DNA of 37,290 nucleotides from an uncultured Clostridia bacterium (GCA_947624225.1 CANQJF010000021.1:1-37290); one strand, 5' to 3'. Shown: positions 1 to 7,442, counted from the stretch's first letter. Numbers and translations: made by a program. The notes: generated from the letters alone by a model not told the origin.

Positions 1-1526
1 CCGAGAACAATTCGGAGGCCATCGAATATTTTTTGGGCAGGATAGACGTTGTCGCGTGCGGCGCCGAGGTGGTTTGCACCATGCTCGATTACCTCGTTGA
101 GCCCTTGGAACCGCGCATGAAGGGTGCACTGCTCTCACTCAACGATCGCGCCCTTACTCAGAATGTCTTTAATCGCGGACAGCATACCAAATACATGACG
201 GCCATTCAGCAGGGGAGCTTTTTCGATTCCGTGACGCACTATGACCTCTTCATTGCGTATAAAAGTACAGACCGCGCGGAGGTGGATGCGCTCTTGCGCG
301 AACTTGAAAAACAGCAACTTACTTGTTTTGTCGCCTATCGCGATCTCCCGCACGGGCGCGGCGCGGGCGGCACCAACTATTGGACCCGCCTCAAACTTGC
401 GATGGATCACAGCCGCGGCATTGTGTTTGTCTCCACGCCCAACTCGCGCAGTATGGAGTGCGACGCCATCCGCCGCGAGGACGAAACGGTGGATGGAGGT
501 GAGGGAGAGCTCAACTACTTTGAACAATTTCCCCGCGGGGAGAAGGTCCGCATTGAATACCGTCCCCCGTGTGACCGCGAAACGGAGACGCCGCGCGCCA
601 TTGCAAAATTCTTGAAGCGCTTCTTCGGGGACGTGGAATATTGCAAGACGCCGGAAGAAGTGGCGGATTGCGCCAATGAATTTCTCCATCCAGAACTCCA
701 CAAGGGGGGAGAGACAAAAAAAGTGCCGCCCATGTCCGAAGATGTGCCCTCTGAAACCCAAGAGGAGACGCCACCCCAGGTCACTCCGCTTTCAAGTTTT
801 GAGATCGAGGACGGCATTTTGAAGAAGTTTGTCGGGACAGAGACGGCGGTTGTCATTCCTGACGGTGTGACGGAGATAGGGAATGGGGCGTTCTCCTGGT
901 GCCGTGGACTTACGAGCATCAAGATTCCCGACTGTGTGACCTCGATTAAGGACGAGGCGTTCTTGGGGTGCAGTGCTTTGAAGAGCATCAAGATTCCAGA
1001 CAGCGTGATGGAGATAGGAAATAAGGCGTTCTCCTGGTGCAGTGCTTTGAAGAGCATCAAAATTCCCTATGGCGTGACGTCAATCGGAGAGGGGACGTTT
1101 TGTTTGTGCAGAGGGCTAAAAAACATCAAGATTCCCGACAGTGTGACTTCGATTGGAGACATGGCGTTCATGGGTTGCTTCGGGTTGAAGGGCATCAAGA
1201 TTCCCGACGGCGTGACGGAGATTGGGAAAAGTGCGTTCTTTTCTTGCACTAACCTTGTGAGCATCAAGATTCCCGACAGCGTGATGGAGATAGGAGGAGG
1301 TGCGTTCCATTTTTGTGAGCGCTTGGAGAGTATCACCATTCCCAATAATAGCGATATCTTGATAGCCTTGATATGGGTCCTTCCGTTCATCGGTTGCGAC
1401 TCATTGAAAAAGGTCTATGTTAGGGGCTCGAAGGAGGCATGGAAAGAGATTGAGATTGCATTGGGCAAAGAAGTATTGCCAGGCGTGAAAATTTATTTTC
1501 GGAGAAGATTTCTGTTCCGGAAGTAA
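1..1526 (+). CDS. TIR domain protein with BspA-type leucine-rich repeats (5' end outside window)
   Basis: The reading frame is open from base 3 with no stop, so the gene starts before the window; the TTG at 33 is only an internal codon. About 45 residues after that TTG, from Y70 (counted from base 33), comes a TIR-like domain: YDLFIAYKST as strand A and BB-loop region, then FVAYRDLPHGRG, W..RLKLAMDHSRGIVFVS and a Cys/Glu-containing helix near residues 140-150. A short acidic, Pro-rich linker follows (about 228-255), then seven 23-residue repeats of the LRR_5/BspA class. TIR domains either scaffold signalling or cleave NAD; which applies here cannot be told because the catalytic Glu is not clearly placed. 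No signal peptide can be judged. A defence, signalling or surface role is inference. The gene is followed by a hairpin terminator. Confidence 0.8.
   Translation, partial: ENNSEAIEYFLGRIDVVACGAEVVCTMLDYLVEPLEPRMKGALLSLNDRALTQNVFNRGQHTKYMTAIQQGSFFDSVTHYDLFIAYKSTDRAEVDALLRELEKQQLTCFVAYRDLPHGRGAGGTNYWTRLKLAMDHSRGIVFVSTPNSRSMECDAIRREDETVDGGEGELNYFEQFPRGEKVRIEYRPPCDRETETPRAIAKFLKRFFGDVEYCKTPEEVADCANEFLHPELHKGGETKKVPPMSEDVPSETQEETPPQVTPLSSFEIEDGILKKFVGTETAVVIPDGVTEIGNGAFSWCRGLTSIKIPDCVTSIKDEAFLGCSALKSIKIPDSVMEIGNKAFSWCSALKSIKIPYGVTSIGEGTFCLCRGLKNIKIPDSVTSIGDMAFMGCFGLKGIKIPDGVTEIGKSAFFSCTNLVSIKIPDSVMEIGGGAFHFCERLESITIPNNSDILIALIWVLPFIGCDSLKKVYVRGSKEAWKEIEIALGKEVLPGVKIYFRRRFLFRK
861..1343 (+). repeat. 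Seven tandem 69-base coding repeats (BspA-type LRR)
   Basis: Seven in-frame units of exactly 23 codons, each of the form D-x-V-T/M-x-I-G-x-x-A-F-x-x-C-x-x-L-x-x-I-K-I-P. The nucleotide sequence of the IKIP segment is nearly identical in all units, so the array could expand or contract by slippage or recombination. Confidence 0.9.
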
Positions 1527-1623
1527 GGTGGCACCGTGAGCCGTTTGAGCGAGGATCGATATGTTTCAGTTGATGCCCAAAGACGAGCGCATTGCCATAG
1601 GGCATGTCTGAGGATGGCGTGCA

Positions 1624-1650
1624 GAAACGAGCCCAAGGAGGGCTCGTTTC
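1624..1650 (+). terminator. Hairpin terminator after the TIR-LRR gene
   Basis: Perfect 11-base arms (GAAACGAGCCC / GGGCTCGTTTC) with a 5-base loop, followed by a moderately T-rich stretch. It lies between two convergent genes, the TIR-LRR gene and the MarR gene. The run of T is imperfect. Confidence 0.65.
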
Positions 1651-1737
1651 TCAATTCTCGTTTTCCAAATTCGCGGTTTTAAAATGAATGCGCGGGGGCA
1701 AATTATCCCCAAATGCGGGCAGGGCCGCGGAGGCAAA

Positions 1738-2178
1738 TTATCCGATGTTTGCCGCCATGATCTTGTCTGCCAAACGCACAAAGGCCTGCGCATCCTCCTT
1801 GCCAATCGTCTCGATGATGCGCTTGACAATGGACAGGGTGCGCTCGTGCACAGCCAAATAGGTGGACAAATTCTCCGGAACGGGCTTTACGAACGTGGTG
1901 CGGCGGTCCAGCTCGCCGTCGCTGCGGATGAGCATCCCCTTGCGCACGAGCGAATCAATCGTGCGGTTGACCAGGCTCTTCAACATCCCCGTCTCCGCGA
2001 CAATGTCTTTAAAGGAGACCGTCCCGACGCCGTCCTCCTCATATTTCCTGTTCACGATCATCATGACGACCGCTTCGTTATAGATCATCCCCTTGGTGAG
2101 CCGCGTGTTTTTCAGCAGGCCCGTGAGCCGCACCCAAGAGGCTATCACATTCTCTTCCAACCTTAAATCTTCGTCCAT
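1738..2178 (-). CDS. MarR-family transcriptional regulator
   Basis: 146 residues, the usual MarR size. The winged-helix core runs from about residue 30 to 105: a helix-turn-helix around VSFKDIVAETGMLKSLVNRT, then the recognition helix and the wing motif RKGMLIRSDGELDRRTTFV, whose D-x-R-R is the family signature. Flanking helices would form the dimer interface. The start ATG at 2178 has an AGGGAG ribosome binding site six bases away and a consensus promoter upstream. MarR proteins repress neighbouring or own genes and respond to small ligands or oxidation; the divergent small gene at 2376 is the natural target candidate. No ligand can be inferred. Confidence 0.88.
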   Translation of the reverse strand: MDEDLRLEENVIASWVRLTGLLKNTRLTKGMIYNEAVVMMIVNRKYEEDGVGTVSFKDIVAETGMLKSLVNRTIDSLVRKGMLIRSDGELDRRTTFVKPVPENLSTYLAVHERTLSIVKRIIETIGKEDAQAFVRLADKIMAANIG

Positions 2179-2217
2179 TTTTTCTCCCTCTTACCAAATC
2201 TGTGAAATATTACCCTC

Positions 2218-2246
2218 ATTATAACACAACTGATTTAATATGTCAA
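2218..2246 (-). promoter_or_regulatory. Consensus sigma-A promoter of the MarR gene
   Basis: On the minus strand: -35 TTGACA (2246-2241), 17-base spacer, -10 TATAAT (2223-2218). All twelve core bases match consensus, which is unusual for a regulator gene. Confidence 0.9.
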
Positions 2247-2274
2247 GTTTTTTGCAAAAAATTTCGGGTATTTT

Positions 2275-2308
2275 CCAATAAAAAGTGAAATGGTTGCTTT
2301 TTTATTGG
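2275..2308. promoter_or_regulatory. Inverted repeat between divergent promoters, possible operator
   Basis: Perfect 10-base arms CCAATAAAAA (2275-2284) and TTTTTATTGG (2299-2308) with a 14-base centre. The right arm covers the -35 and spacer of the forward promoter at 2294-2322, so a bound regulator would block it. The MarR protein encoded next door is the obvious candidate, but this is inference. Confidence 0.45.
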
Positions 2309-2322
2309 AAATGTGATAAAAT
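2294..2322 (+). promoter_or_regulatory. Probable promoter of the small gene at 2376
   Basis: -35 TTGCTT (2294-2299), 17-base spacer, -10 TAAAAT (2317-2322). It overlaps the inverted repeat at 2275-2308. Confidence 0.6.
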
Positions 2323-2375
2323 GGAACAAGAGCGGGCGAACGACTGCCCGCATCCCAAAATCCGAGGAGGAAACC

Positions 2376-2576
2376 ATGGACCGCCTTGAACTTATGAAGA
2401 TCTTTTCCGAATTCGAAGAATTTTCGGAGGGGGATTTTACCCCGGAGGAATTGGAGGGGTATTTGAAATACCACGCCGAGACGGAGCACCCGCTCTCTCC
2501 CTATGAATGGAAAGCGGCCTACTTTGAGTTTTACGACGATGTGAAGGACCCTTCGCTGAAAAAACAGGATTGGTGA
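2376..2576 (+). CDS. Small acidic protein of unknown function (66 aa)
   Basis: Start chosen at the ATG with a GAGGAGG ribosome binding site five bases upstream; a longer frame opening at GTG 2313 would start inside the -10 box and is rejected. The product is 66 residues, rich in Glu and aromatic residues, predicted mostly helical, with no signal peptide, membrane segment or Cys motif. It contains the segment LSPYEWKAAYFEFYDD. I do not recognise the family. Divergent from the MarR gene and driven by a promoter overlapped by an inverted repeat, so probably regulated. Its stop codon overlaps a GTG that opens the next tiny frame. Confidence 0.7.
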   Translation: MDRLELMKIFSEFEEFSEGDFTPEELEGYLKYHAETEHPLSPYEWKAAYFEFYDDVKDPSLKKQDW

Positions 2577-2671
2577 AGCAGGGGGTATCTCTTGCGGCGA
2601 AATCGCTTTTTAAGGCGGAGATCTCGGACATGGGTGGCACGGATGCGGCCATCTTGGAATTATTTGGATAA
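2573..2671 (+). CDS. Possible 32-residue coupled peptide
   Basis: A GTG overlaps the previous stop (GTGA) and opens a 32-codon frame ending in TAA at 2669. The peptide has a regular, hydrophilic-helix composition (SLAAKSLFKAEISD, then GGTDAAILELFG). No separate ribosome binding site, so expression would need translational coupling. It could also be the former C-terminal end of the upstream gene, separated by a frameshift. Weak evidence: length and composition only. Confidence 0.3.
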   Translation: MKQGVSLAAKSLFKAEISDMGGTDAAILELFG

Positions 2672-2699
2672 AAAAAAGCGGGGCGCGCATACTGCGGTC

Positions 2700-2909
2700 A
2701 TGAAAATCACGACTGTCATCTGTTGCGCCCTGCTCATTTTATACGGCCTTTTCGCCGCCGTGTTTGCCCTGACCGGCTTGGATCTTCTTCTCCTCGTCAC
2801 GGCGGGATTTATGCCCGTCTACCGCGCCCTGCTCTCCCTCGCGGGAGTGGCGGCGCTGTGGCTGCTCTTTTGGCTCATCGCCTTTCGTCCCACCAAATTT
2901 TTGAGTTAG
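2700..2909 (+). CDS. Small two-helix membrane protein, DUF378-like
   Basis: 69 residues from ATG 2700. Two hydrophobic helices (about residues 4-25 and 42-62) joined by a short segment with TGLDLLLLV and the Y-R-x-L-x-x-L-A-G-V-A-A-L-W pattern, which resembles the DUF378/YuzA family (typically a G-x-D-x-V stretch and R-x-x-Y-x-L-x-G-L-A-A-L-Y). Function of the family is not known to me. The ribosome binding site is poor (AGCGGGG about 17 bases upstream), so the start is less certain than the frame. The stop overlaps by four bases the stop of the convergent gene at 2906-3163. Confidence 0.6.
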   Translation: MKITTVICCALLILYGLFAAVFALTGLDLLLLVTAGFMPVYRALLSLAGVAALWLLFWLIAFRPTKFLS

Positions 2910-3163
2910 CCGATGTTTTCCAGCACCAATTTTTCAAACGGAACGGGCTCCATGAAGTCCCCCCTCCGAAAGACGACGTGGCGGAATTTCGCATAGTTGA
3001 AGATGTGCGTTTTGAGAAGCACGGGGGTGGGGATGTCGAGCGCGTCGCAAATGGCGGCGAGATAGGAGAAGAATTCCGAATACGTGAACTTCTCCTCGCG
3101 CTCATAGGTGATCTGTCGTTCGATGCGGTCGTCTTTGTAGACCTTTGCCCAAATGCGAAACAT
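2906..3163 (-). CDS. Conserved-looking hypothetical protein (85 aa), leaderless
   Basis: Start set at ATG 3163 (MFRIWAKVYKDDRI) rather than at the longer frame reaching 3262, because a promoter lies immediately upstream with its -10 box ending six bases before this ATG. The product is 85 residues, soluble, with no Cys cluster or membrane helix; the pattern KVYKDDRIERQ...TYSEFFSYLAAICDALDIPTP looks like a compact alpha/beta protein. I do not recognise a named family. It ends tail to tail with the DUF378-like gene, overlapping by four bases. The mRNA is predicted to begin at the A of the ATG. Confidence 0.7.
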   Translation of the reverse strand: MFRIWAKVYKDDRIERQITYEREEKFTYSEFFSYLAAICDALDIPTPVLLKTHIFNYAKFRHVVFRRGDFMEPVPFEKLVLENIG

Positions 3164-3169
3164 ACTGCT

Positions 3170-3198
3170 ATTATATCCCATCTTCCCCCAAAATGCAA
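3170..3198 (-). promoter_or_regulatory. Leaderless promoter for the gene at 2906-3163
   Basis: Minus strand: -35 TTGCAT (3198-3193), 17-base spacer, -10 TATAAT (3175-3170), then exactly six bases to the ATG. With the usual spacing the transcript would start at the A of the start codon. Confidence 0.8.
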
Positions 3199-3383
3199 GC
3201 GTTTGAGGGAGGTGCGCGCGAAAATGCGGGGGCGTGCAAGGCGCGAAGAAAGCAAGTAACAAGGCGAGCCAATAAGGCGGGCAAAGGGCGTGAAGAAAGC
3301 ATAAAAACGGCGCGGGGGATGGGCGAAAGGGGCCGAACGGGGCGCGGAATGCTCATTTTTCTCAAACGCGAGCCTGAAAGTAA
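3199..3383. other. Intergenic stretch without recognisable features
   Basis: Part of the 323-base gap between the 85-residue gene and greA. Purine-rich on the plus strand; short open frames here lack ribosome binding sites and are not convincing. Promoters bound it on both sides. Confidence 0.5.
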
Positions 3384-3412
3384 TTGACAAAAGCAAAACC
3401 TTTGCGTATAAT
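3384..3412 (+). promoter_or_regulatory. Consensus promoter of greA-lysS
   Basis: -35 TTGACA (3384-3389), 17-base spacer, -10 TATAAT (3407-3412). Predicted start near 3419 gives a leader of about 68 bases. Confidence 0.9.
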
Positions 3413-3422
3413 AATGGATAAG

Positions 3423-3471
3423 CCGTGGTTTACGACCACGGTTATTCTGGCAAACAACCGCGGATGCGCGG
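3423..3471 (+). promoter_or_regulatory. Two hairpins in the greA leader
   Basis: Stem one pairs CCGTGGT (3423-3429) with ACCACGG (3435-3441) around a 5-base loop. Stem two pairs CCGCG (3458-3462) with CGCGG (3467-3471) just before the AAGGGG ribosome binding site. They may protect or tune translation; no known riboswitch class is recognised. Confidence 0.4.
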
Positions 3472-3486
3472 AAAAGGGGTATGAAA

Positions 3487-3954
3487 ATGGCAGAAAAGTT
3501 CTACATGACGAGCGAAGCGAAGAGAAAGGCCGAAGAGCGCCTGAAATATCTTACGACCGTCAAGCGCGGCGAGATCATCGAGCGGATCCAGGAGGCGCGC
3601 AGTCACGGCGACCTCTCCGAGAACGCGGAGTATGACGCCGCTCGCAACGAACAGGCGGCAAACGAGGGCGAGATCGCCGAGCTTGATTACCAGATCAAGA
3701 ACGCCGTCATCATAGAGGAGAGCGACGACAACTCCGTCGTGCACATCGGCTCGCGCGTGACGGTGTATGACGACGAGCTCGAAGAGGAGGCCACGTATAC
3801 CATCATGGGGACGACGGAGGCCGATCCGATGAAGAACATCATCTCCAACGAGTCTCCCGTGGGCGCGGCGCTCCTCAGGCACAAGAAAGGCGAACGCGTT
3901 TCGGTGAAAGCACCCGACGGCGAATATACATTAAAGATCCTCAAAATCGAGTAA
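3487..3954 (+). CDS. greA: Transcription elongation factor GreA
   Basis: GreA enters the RNA polymerase secondary channel and stimulates cleavage of backtracked RNA. The 155-residue product has the N-terminal coiled coil (about residues 1-75) with the tip motif GDLSENAEYDAAR carrying the acidic residues that position the catalytic metal, then the C-terminal globular domain ending NISNESPVG...LKILKIE. An ATG two codons upstream (3481) sits one base from the AAGGGG ribosome binding site, too close; ATG 3487 is seven bases away and gives the normal MAEKFYMT start. lysS follows after nine bases, a greA-lysS pairing common in Bacillota. Confidence 0.97.
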   Translation: MAEKFYMTSEAKRKAEERLKYLTTVKRGEIIERIQEARSHGDLSENAEYDAARNEQAANEGEIAELDYQIKNAVIIEESDDNSVVHIGSRVTVYDDELEEEATYTIMGTTEADPMKNIISNESPVGAALLRHKKGERVSVKAPDGEYTLKILKIE

Positions 3955-3963
3955 AGGATACCT

Positions 3964-5445
3964 ATGGACGAGATAAGAGAAGAAGCGGAGCTCGCCGAGC
4001 AGGCGCGCATCCGCCGTGAAAAGCTAAGCAAATTGCAGGGAGAGGGGCACGACCCGTATGCCGTCACGAGTTTCCCCGTGACGGCCTGTTCTTCCGTCAT
4101 CAAGAATAACTATGCCGATTGGGAGGGGAAAACCGTCACGGTCGCGGGGCGCATGATGTCCCGCCGTGTGATGGGAAAGGCCTCCTTTTCGCACATCTCC
4201 GACCGCGACGGCCAGATCCAGATCTATGTCACGCGGCAGGATGTGGGCGAGGACGTGTACATGGCCTACAAGAAAGACTTCGACATCGGGGACATTGTGG
4301 GCGTGGAGGGATTTGTCTTTCAGACGCAGACGGGCGAGGTGAGTGTGCATGCGCAGAAGTTCGTCATGCTCTCCAAGGCGCTTTTGCCCCTGCCGGAAAA
4401 GTATAACGGCCTGCAAAATGTGGACACCAAATACCGTCTCCGCCACATCGACCTCATCATGAACCAAGACGTGAGGGAGACGTTCTATAAGCGCTCCAAG
4501 ATCATCCGCGCCATCCGCGCTTTCTTGGACGAACGCGGCTTTTTGGAGGCCGAGACACCCATCCTGCTTCCCCTCGAAATCGGTGCTGACGCGCGGCCCT
4601 TTAAGACCCACCACAACGCCCTCGACCTCGACATGTACCTCCGCATCGAGACGGAGCTCTATTTGAAGCGCCTCATCGTGGGCGGCTTTGAAAAAGTGTA
4701 CGAAATGGGGCGCATCTTCCGCAACGAGGGCATGGACGCCAAGCACAATCCCGAGTTCACCTCGGTGGAGATCTACCAGGCATATGCGGATTATCATGCC
4801 GTGATGGATTTCGTGGAGGAGCTCTACAAGTATGTCGCGCTCGAAGCGTGCGGCACGCTCAACATCGAATATCAGGGCACCATGCTCGACTTCGGGCATT
4901 GGGAAAAGCTGACGATGGTGGAGGCCGTGAAGAAGTATTCGGGCGTGGACTTTGCACAGATCCCCACGGACGAGGCGGCGCGTGCGGCCGCCGCGGAGAA
5001 AGGCGTGGAGCTCGAAAAGGGGAAGGACACCAAGGGGCACATCCTCGCGGCTTTCTTCGACGCTTTCGTGGAGGACAAGCTCATTCAGCCCACCTTTATC
5101 TATGACTATCCCGTGGAGATCTCGCCGCTCGCCAAGCGCAAGCCCGAGGACCCCGCGATGACGGAGCGCTTCGAATATTTCATCATGGGGATGGAGATGG
5201 GCAATGCTTTCTCGGAGCTCAACGACCCCATCGACCAGGAGAAGCGCATGTCCGAGCAGGCGGCGAGAAAACGCGCGCAGGGGACCAATGCGCAGGTGGA
5301 TGAGGACTTTATCGACGCCCTCAATCACGGCATGCCCCCCACGGGCGGCCTCGGCCTCGGCGTGGACCGCCTCGTCATGTTGCTCACGGACAGTGCGTCG
5401 ATCCGCGACGTGCTGCTGTTCCCCACAATGAAACCCAAGAAGTAA
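3964..5445 (+). CDS. lysS: Lysyl-tRNA synthetase, class II
   Basis: Charges tRNA-Lys with lysine. 493 residues, the family's length. An N-terminal OB fold (about 60-150, VTVAGRMMSRRVMGKASF...) binds the anticodon; the class II catalytic domain follows with motif 2 FRNEGMDAKHNPEFT and motif 3 GLGLGVDRLVMLLTDSASIR ending in LLFPTMKPKK. Two normally strict spots differ: the usual P-G-G-A-x-A-R-P-F reads LEIGADARPF (residues 204-212), and R-I-A-P-E-L-Y-L reads RIETELYL. The rest of the substrate pocket looks intact, so it is probably active. Co-transcribed with greA; ribosome binding site AAAGGA. Confidence 0.96.
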   Translation: MDEIREEAELAEQARIRREKLSKLQGEGHDPYAVTSFPVTACSSVIKNNYADWEGKTVTVAGRMMSRRVMGKASFSHISDRDGQIQIYVTRQDVGEDVYMAYKKDFDIGDIVGVEGFVFQTQTGEVSVHAQKFVMLSKALLPLPEKYNGLQNVDTKYRLRHIDLIMNQDVRETFYKRSKIIRAIRAFLDERGFLEAETPILLPLEIGADARPFKTHHNALDLDMYLRIETELYLKRLIVGGFEKVYEMGRIFRNEGMDAKHNPEFTSVEIYQAYADYHAVMDFVEELYKYVALEACGTLNIEYQGTMLDFGHWEKLTMVEAVKKYSGVDFAQIPTDEAARAAAAEKGVELEKGKDTKGHILAAFFDAFVEDKLIQPTFIYDYPVEISPLAKRKPEDPAMTERFEYFIMGMEMGNAFSELNDPIDQEKRMSEQAARKRAQGTNAQVDEDFIDALNHGMPPTGGLGLGVDRLVMLLTDSASIRDVLLFPTMKPKK

Positions 5446-5457
5446 GGGGGCAAACTC

Positions 5458-6405
5458 ATGGACGCAAAGATCACCAAAGCAAGACTTGGCAACTATCTTT
5501 CTTACGATTGGATCAAGATCCTCGTAATTCTCGCGGTTGCCATCGGTGTCCTGTGCGTCTTTTTTACTACCATCTCCACAAAACCCCGCGACGACCAGGA
5601 GTTCGAGCTCTATTGCTATACGGGCCTCTCCGCGGGGACGGATTCGTCCCGCTTCGACCGGGTGCTCGAAGAGGGCGATCCTTTCTCCTATGATATCCTC
5701 GTGACGACTTTCGAATCTTTCGACACGTTCGATACGTACAGCAGCACGGCCTATGCCGCGCGCCGCGCCGCGGGGCAGGGAGAGGCCATGTTCGTCTCCT
5801 CGGAGGACTACATCGAAAAGGATGCCGACGGCGTGGAGCATGAGAAGAACAGGCTGGTGGATTTCTTGCGCGAATGCACGTCGGAGGAGGGCTTGGAGAC
5901 AGAGCACATCAATCCGCTCTATGACCTCCCGACCTACATGAACGACTGTGAGGCCTATCTCGCCCGCGTCTTTGGCGCAAATTGGAGGACCAACGACGTG
6001 CCCGACGAGGGCGCCGTGGAGGAGATCTTTACTGCCCGCAACGGCGGGGACAAGCGGTTCCGCTCCGCCGCAAAGCGCGAGGAGGGGATCTCCCTCGAAC
6101 GGGCGCGCCTCATCCGGCTCAGGAGCGATTACTTGGTCGTCTCCGATCTCATTGCGCGCGGGATCTACTCATACACGACATACACCTCCGAGATCGGGAA
6201 AACGTATACGGTCGCCTTAAAGATCGACGGCCTTGCGCGGCTCAACAATTTTGTCTTTTATTTGAAAACCGACGAGGAAGAGAACACCGTGCGCGTTGCC
6301 GACGGCATCAATTTCGTCATCTTCAAGAACTATCAAACCCCGGACGACCTCCGCTTCGAGAGCATCTCGCTGCTTCGGTGGTTGTATGAGGAATACGGCG
6401 CATGA
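5458..6405 (+). CDS. Membrane-anchored extracytoplasmic protein of unknown function
   Basis: 315 residues. A single N-terminal membrane helix (about 19-39, IKILVILAVAIGVLCVFFTT) preceded by a Lys/Arg-containing start suggests an uncleaved anchor with the remaining 275 residues outside. That domain is acidic, rich in aromatic residues, with no Cys and no repeats. I recognise no family. A strong AAGGGGG ribosome binding site precedes ATG 5458, 13 bases after lysS, so it belongs to the greA-lysS operon; its stop overlaps the next start (ATGA). Being locked between lysS and the decarboxylase-holB cluster suggests a conserved but undescribed lineage gene. Confidence 0.75.
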   Translation: MDAKITKARLGNYLSYDWIKILVILAVAIGVLCVFFTTISTKPRDDQEFELYCYTGLSAGTDSSRFDRVLEEGDPFSYDILVTTFESFDTFDTYSSTAYAARRAAGQGEAMFVSSEDYIEKDADGVEHEKNRLVDFLRECTSEEGLETEHINPLYDLPTYMNDCEAYLARVFGANWRTNDVPDEGAVEEIFTARNGGDKRFRSAAKREEGISLERARLIRLRSDYLVVSDLIARGIYSYTTYTSEIGKTYTVALKIDGLARLNNFVFYLKTDEEENTVRVADGINFVIFKNYQTPDDLRFESISLLRWLYEEYGA

Positions 6406-7442
6406 CGCTGCATATTGCCTCCATGCTGAAAGGGCAACGGCGGCACATCTCTTTTCACACGCCCGGGCATAAGCGCGCGGGTGCGGATATCACCGAACTC
6501 TCTTACTCCGATTGCCTCGTGCACCCCGTGGGCGTATTGCGGGAGGCGGAGGCGGATATCGCGAAGCAATTGGGGGCGGCGGCAAGTTTCATCCTGACGG
6601 ACGGGAGCACTTCGGGCGTTTTTTCCATGATCCATGCCTTAAAGGCGGCGGGAGGAACGTGCATCGCGGTCCCCGTCTTTTCTCATCCCAGTGTGTGGCA
6701 TGCGTGTAAGATCATGGGATTGAGGGTGCGCCCGATCCAACAAACCGCGGCGCATGGGATCCCGCTGCAACCAAACGAACAGGCGCTGCACGCGGCATTC
6801 GAGGAGGCGGACGCAGTGCTGCTCACCTCCCCCGATTACTATGGCAACTTTCCCCCCCTCGCGGCGGCAAGGGAGCTCGCGGATAAATTCCGAAAGCCGC
6901 TGCTCATCGACGGCGCACACGGCGCGCACCTGCATTTTTCGGAAAACTATGCGGGGCGCTATGCCGATCTCTGGGTGGACGGCGTGCACAAGTCGCTGCC
7001 GGCGCTCACGCAGGGGGCCGTCGTCTCGGCCAAGGGGGAGGCGTGGGCAAAGCTGTTGCACGCGGGCGTGCTCTCTTTCCGTACAACCTCGCCCTCCTAT
7101 CCCATCATGGCGAGCGTGGAATACGCGGTAAAGTATCCGCGCAACTTGGCCATCGAGGAGGCTTCCGAAGCATTCAAACGCGGACATGGGTGCCTCATAA
7201 ACGCTGATTGGAGCAAAATTCTCATCCCGTTTGCAGATACAAGCGTCGCGGAGCGATATTTGGAAGCGCACGGCGTATATCCCGAATTCAATGACGGAAA
7301 CTACCTGATGTTCTACCTCTCGCCCTGTACCCGGAAGCGCCATCTCAAAAAGCTTGGGCGGCTTGCGGACAGGCTTGAAAAGGGGCAGGTGCCCTCGGAT
7401 GCGCCCGCGGGAGCCATTCCCATGTATACGGAGGAACAGTGA
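6402..7442 (+). CDS. PLP-dependent Orn/Lys/Arg decarboxylase family protein (short, YaaO-like)
   Basis: Fold-type I PLP enzyme of the Orn/Lys/Arg decarboxylase family. Seen: HTPGHKR near the N terminus, TDGSTSG (phosphate-binding turn), IDGAHGAH with the ring-stacking Asp, and VDGVHKSLPALTQG with the Schiff-base lysine K197. At 346 residues it is over 100 shorter than Bacillus YaaO/SpeA; most of the C-terminal domain is missing, so substrate and activity are uncertain. Its place directly before holB matches Bacillus yaaO-tmk-yaaQ-yaaR-holB with three genes deleted. ATGA overlap upstream and GTGA overlap downstream indicate tight translational coupling. Confidence 0.88.
   Translation: MTLHIASMLKGQRRHISFHTPGHKRAGADITELSYSDCLVHPVGVLREAEADIAKQLGAAASFILTDGSTSGVFSMIHALKAAGGTCIAVPVFSHPSVWHACKIMGLRVRPIQQTAAHGIPLQPNEQALHAAFEEADAVLLTSPDYYGNFPPLAAARELADKFRKPLLIDGAHGAHLHFSENYAGRYADLWVDGVHKSLPALTQGAVVSAKGEAWAKLLHAGVLSFRTTSPSYPIMASVEYAVKYPRNLAIEEASEAFKRGHGCLINADWSKILIPFADTSVAERYLEAHGVYPEFNDGNYLMFYLSPCTRKRHLKKLGRLADRLEKGQVPSDAPAGAIPMYTEEQ

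Noticed and set aside
861..1343. Regular repeats possibly taken for a CRISPR array
   Set aside because: Units are 69 bases, in frame, without unique spacers, and translate to leucine-rich repeats.
1522..1540. T-box-like sequence (AAGGTGGCACCGTGAG) at the end of the TIR-LRR gene
   Set aside because: Two mismatches to the T-box core, upstream 200 bases are coding LRR repeats with no stem I, and no synthetase or amino-acid gene follows on this strand.
2313..2375. Longer start (GTG 2313) for the small gene at 2376
   Set aside because: It would begin inside the -10 box; ATG 2376 has a GAGGAGG site.
4024..5907. 627-codon frame opposite lysS
   Set aside because: Antisense to a clear lysS; His/Arg/Leu-rich composition is the usual mirror of GC-rich coding DNA.
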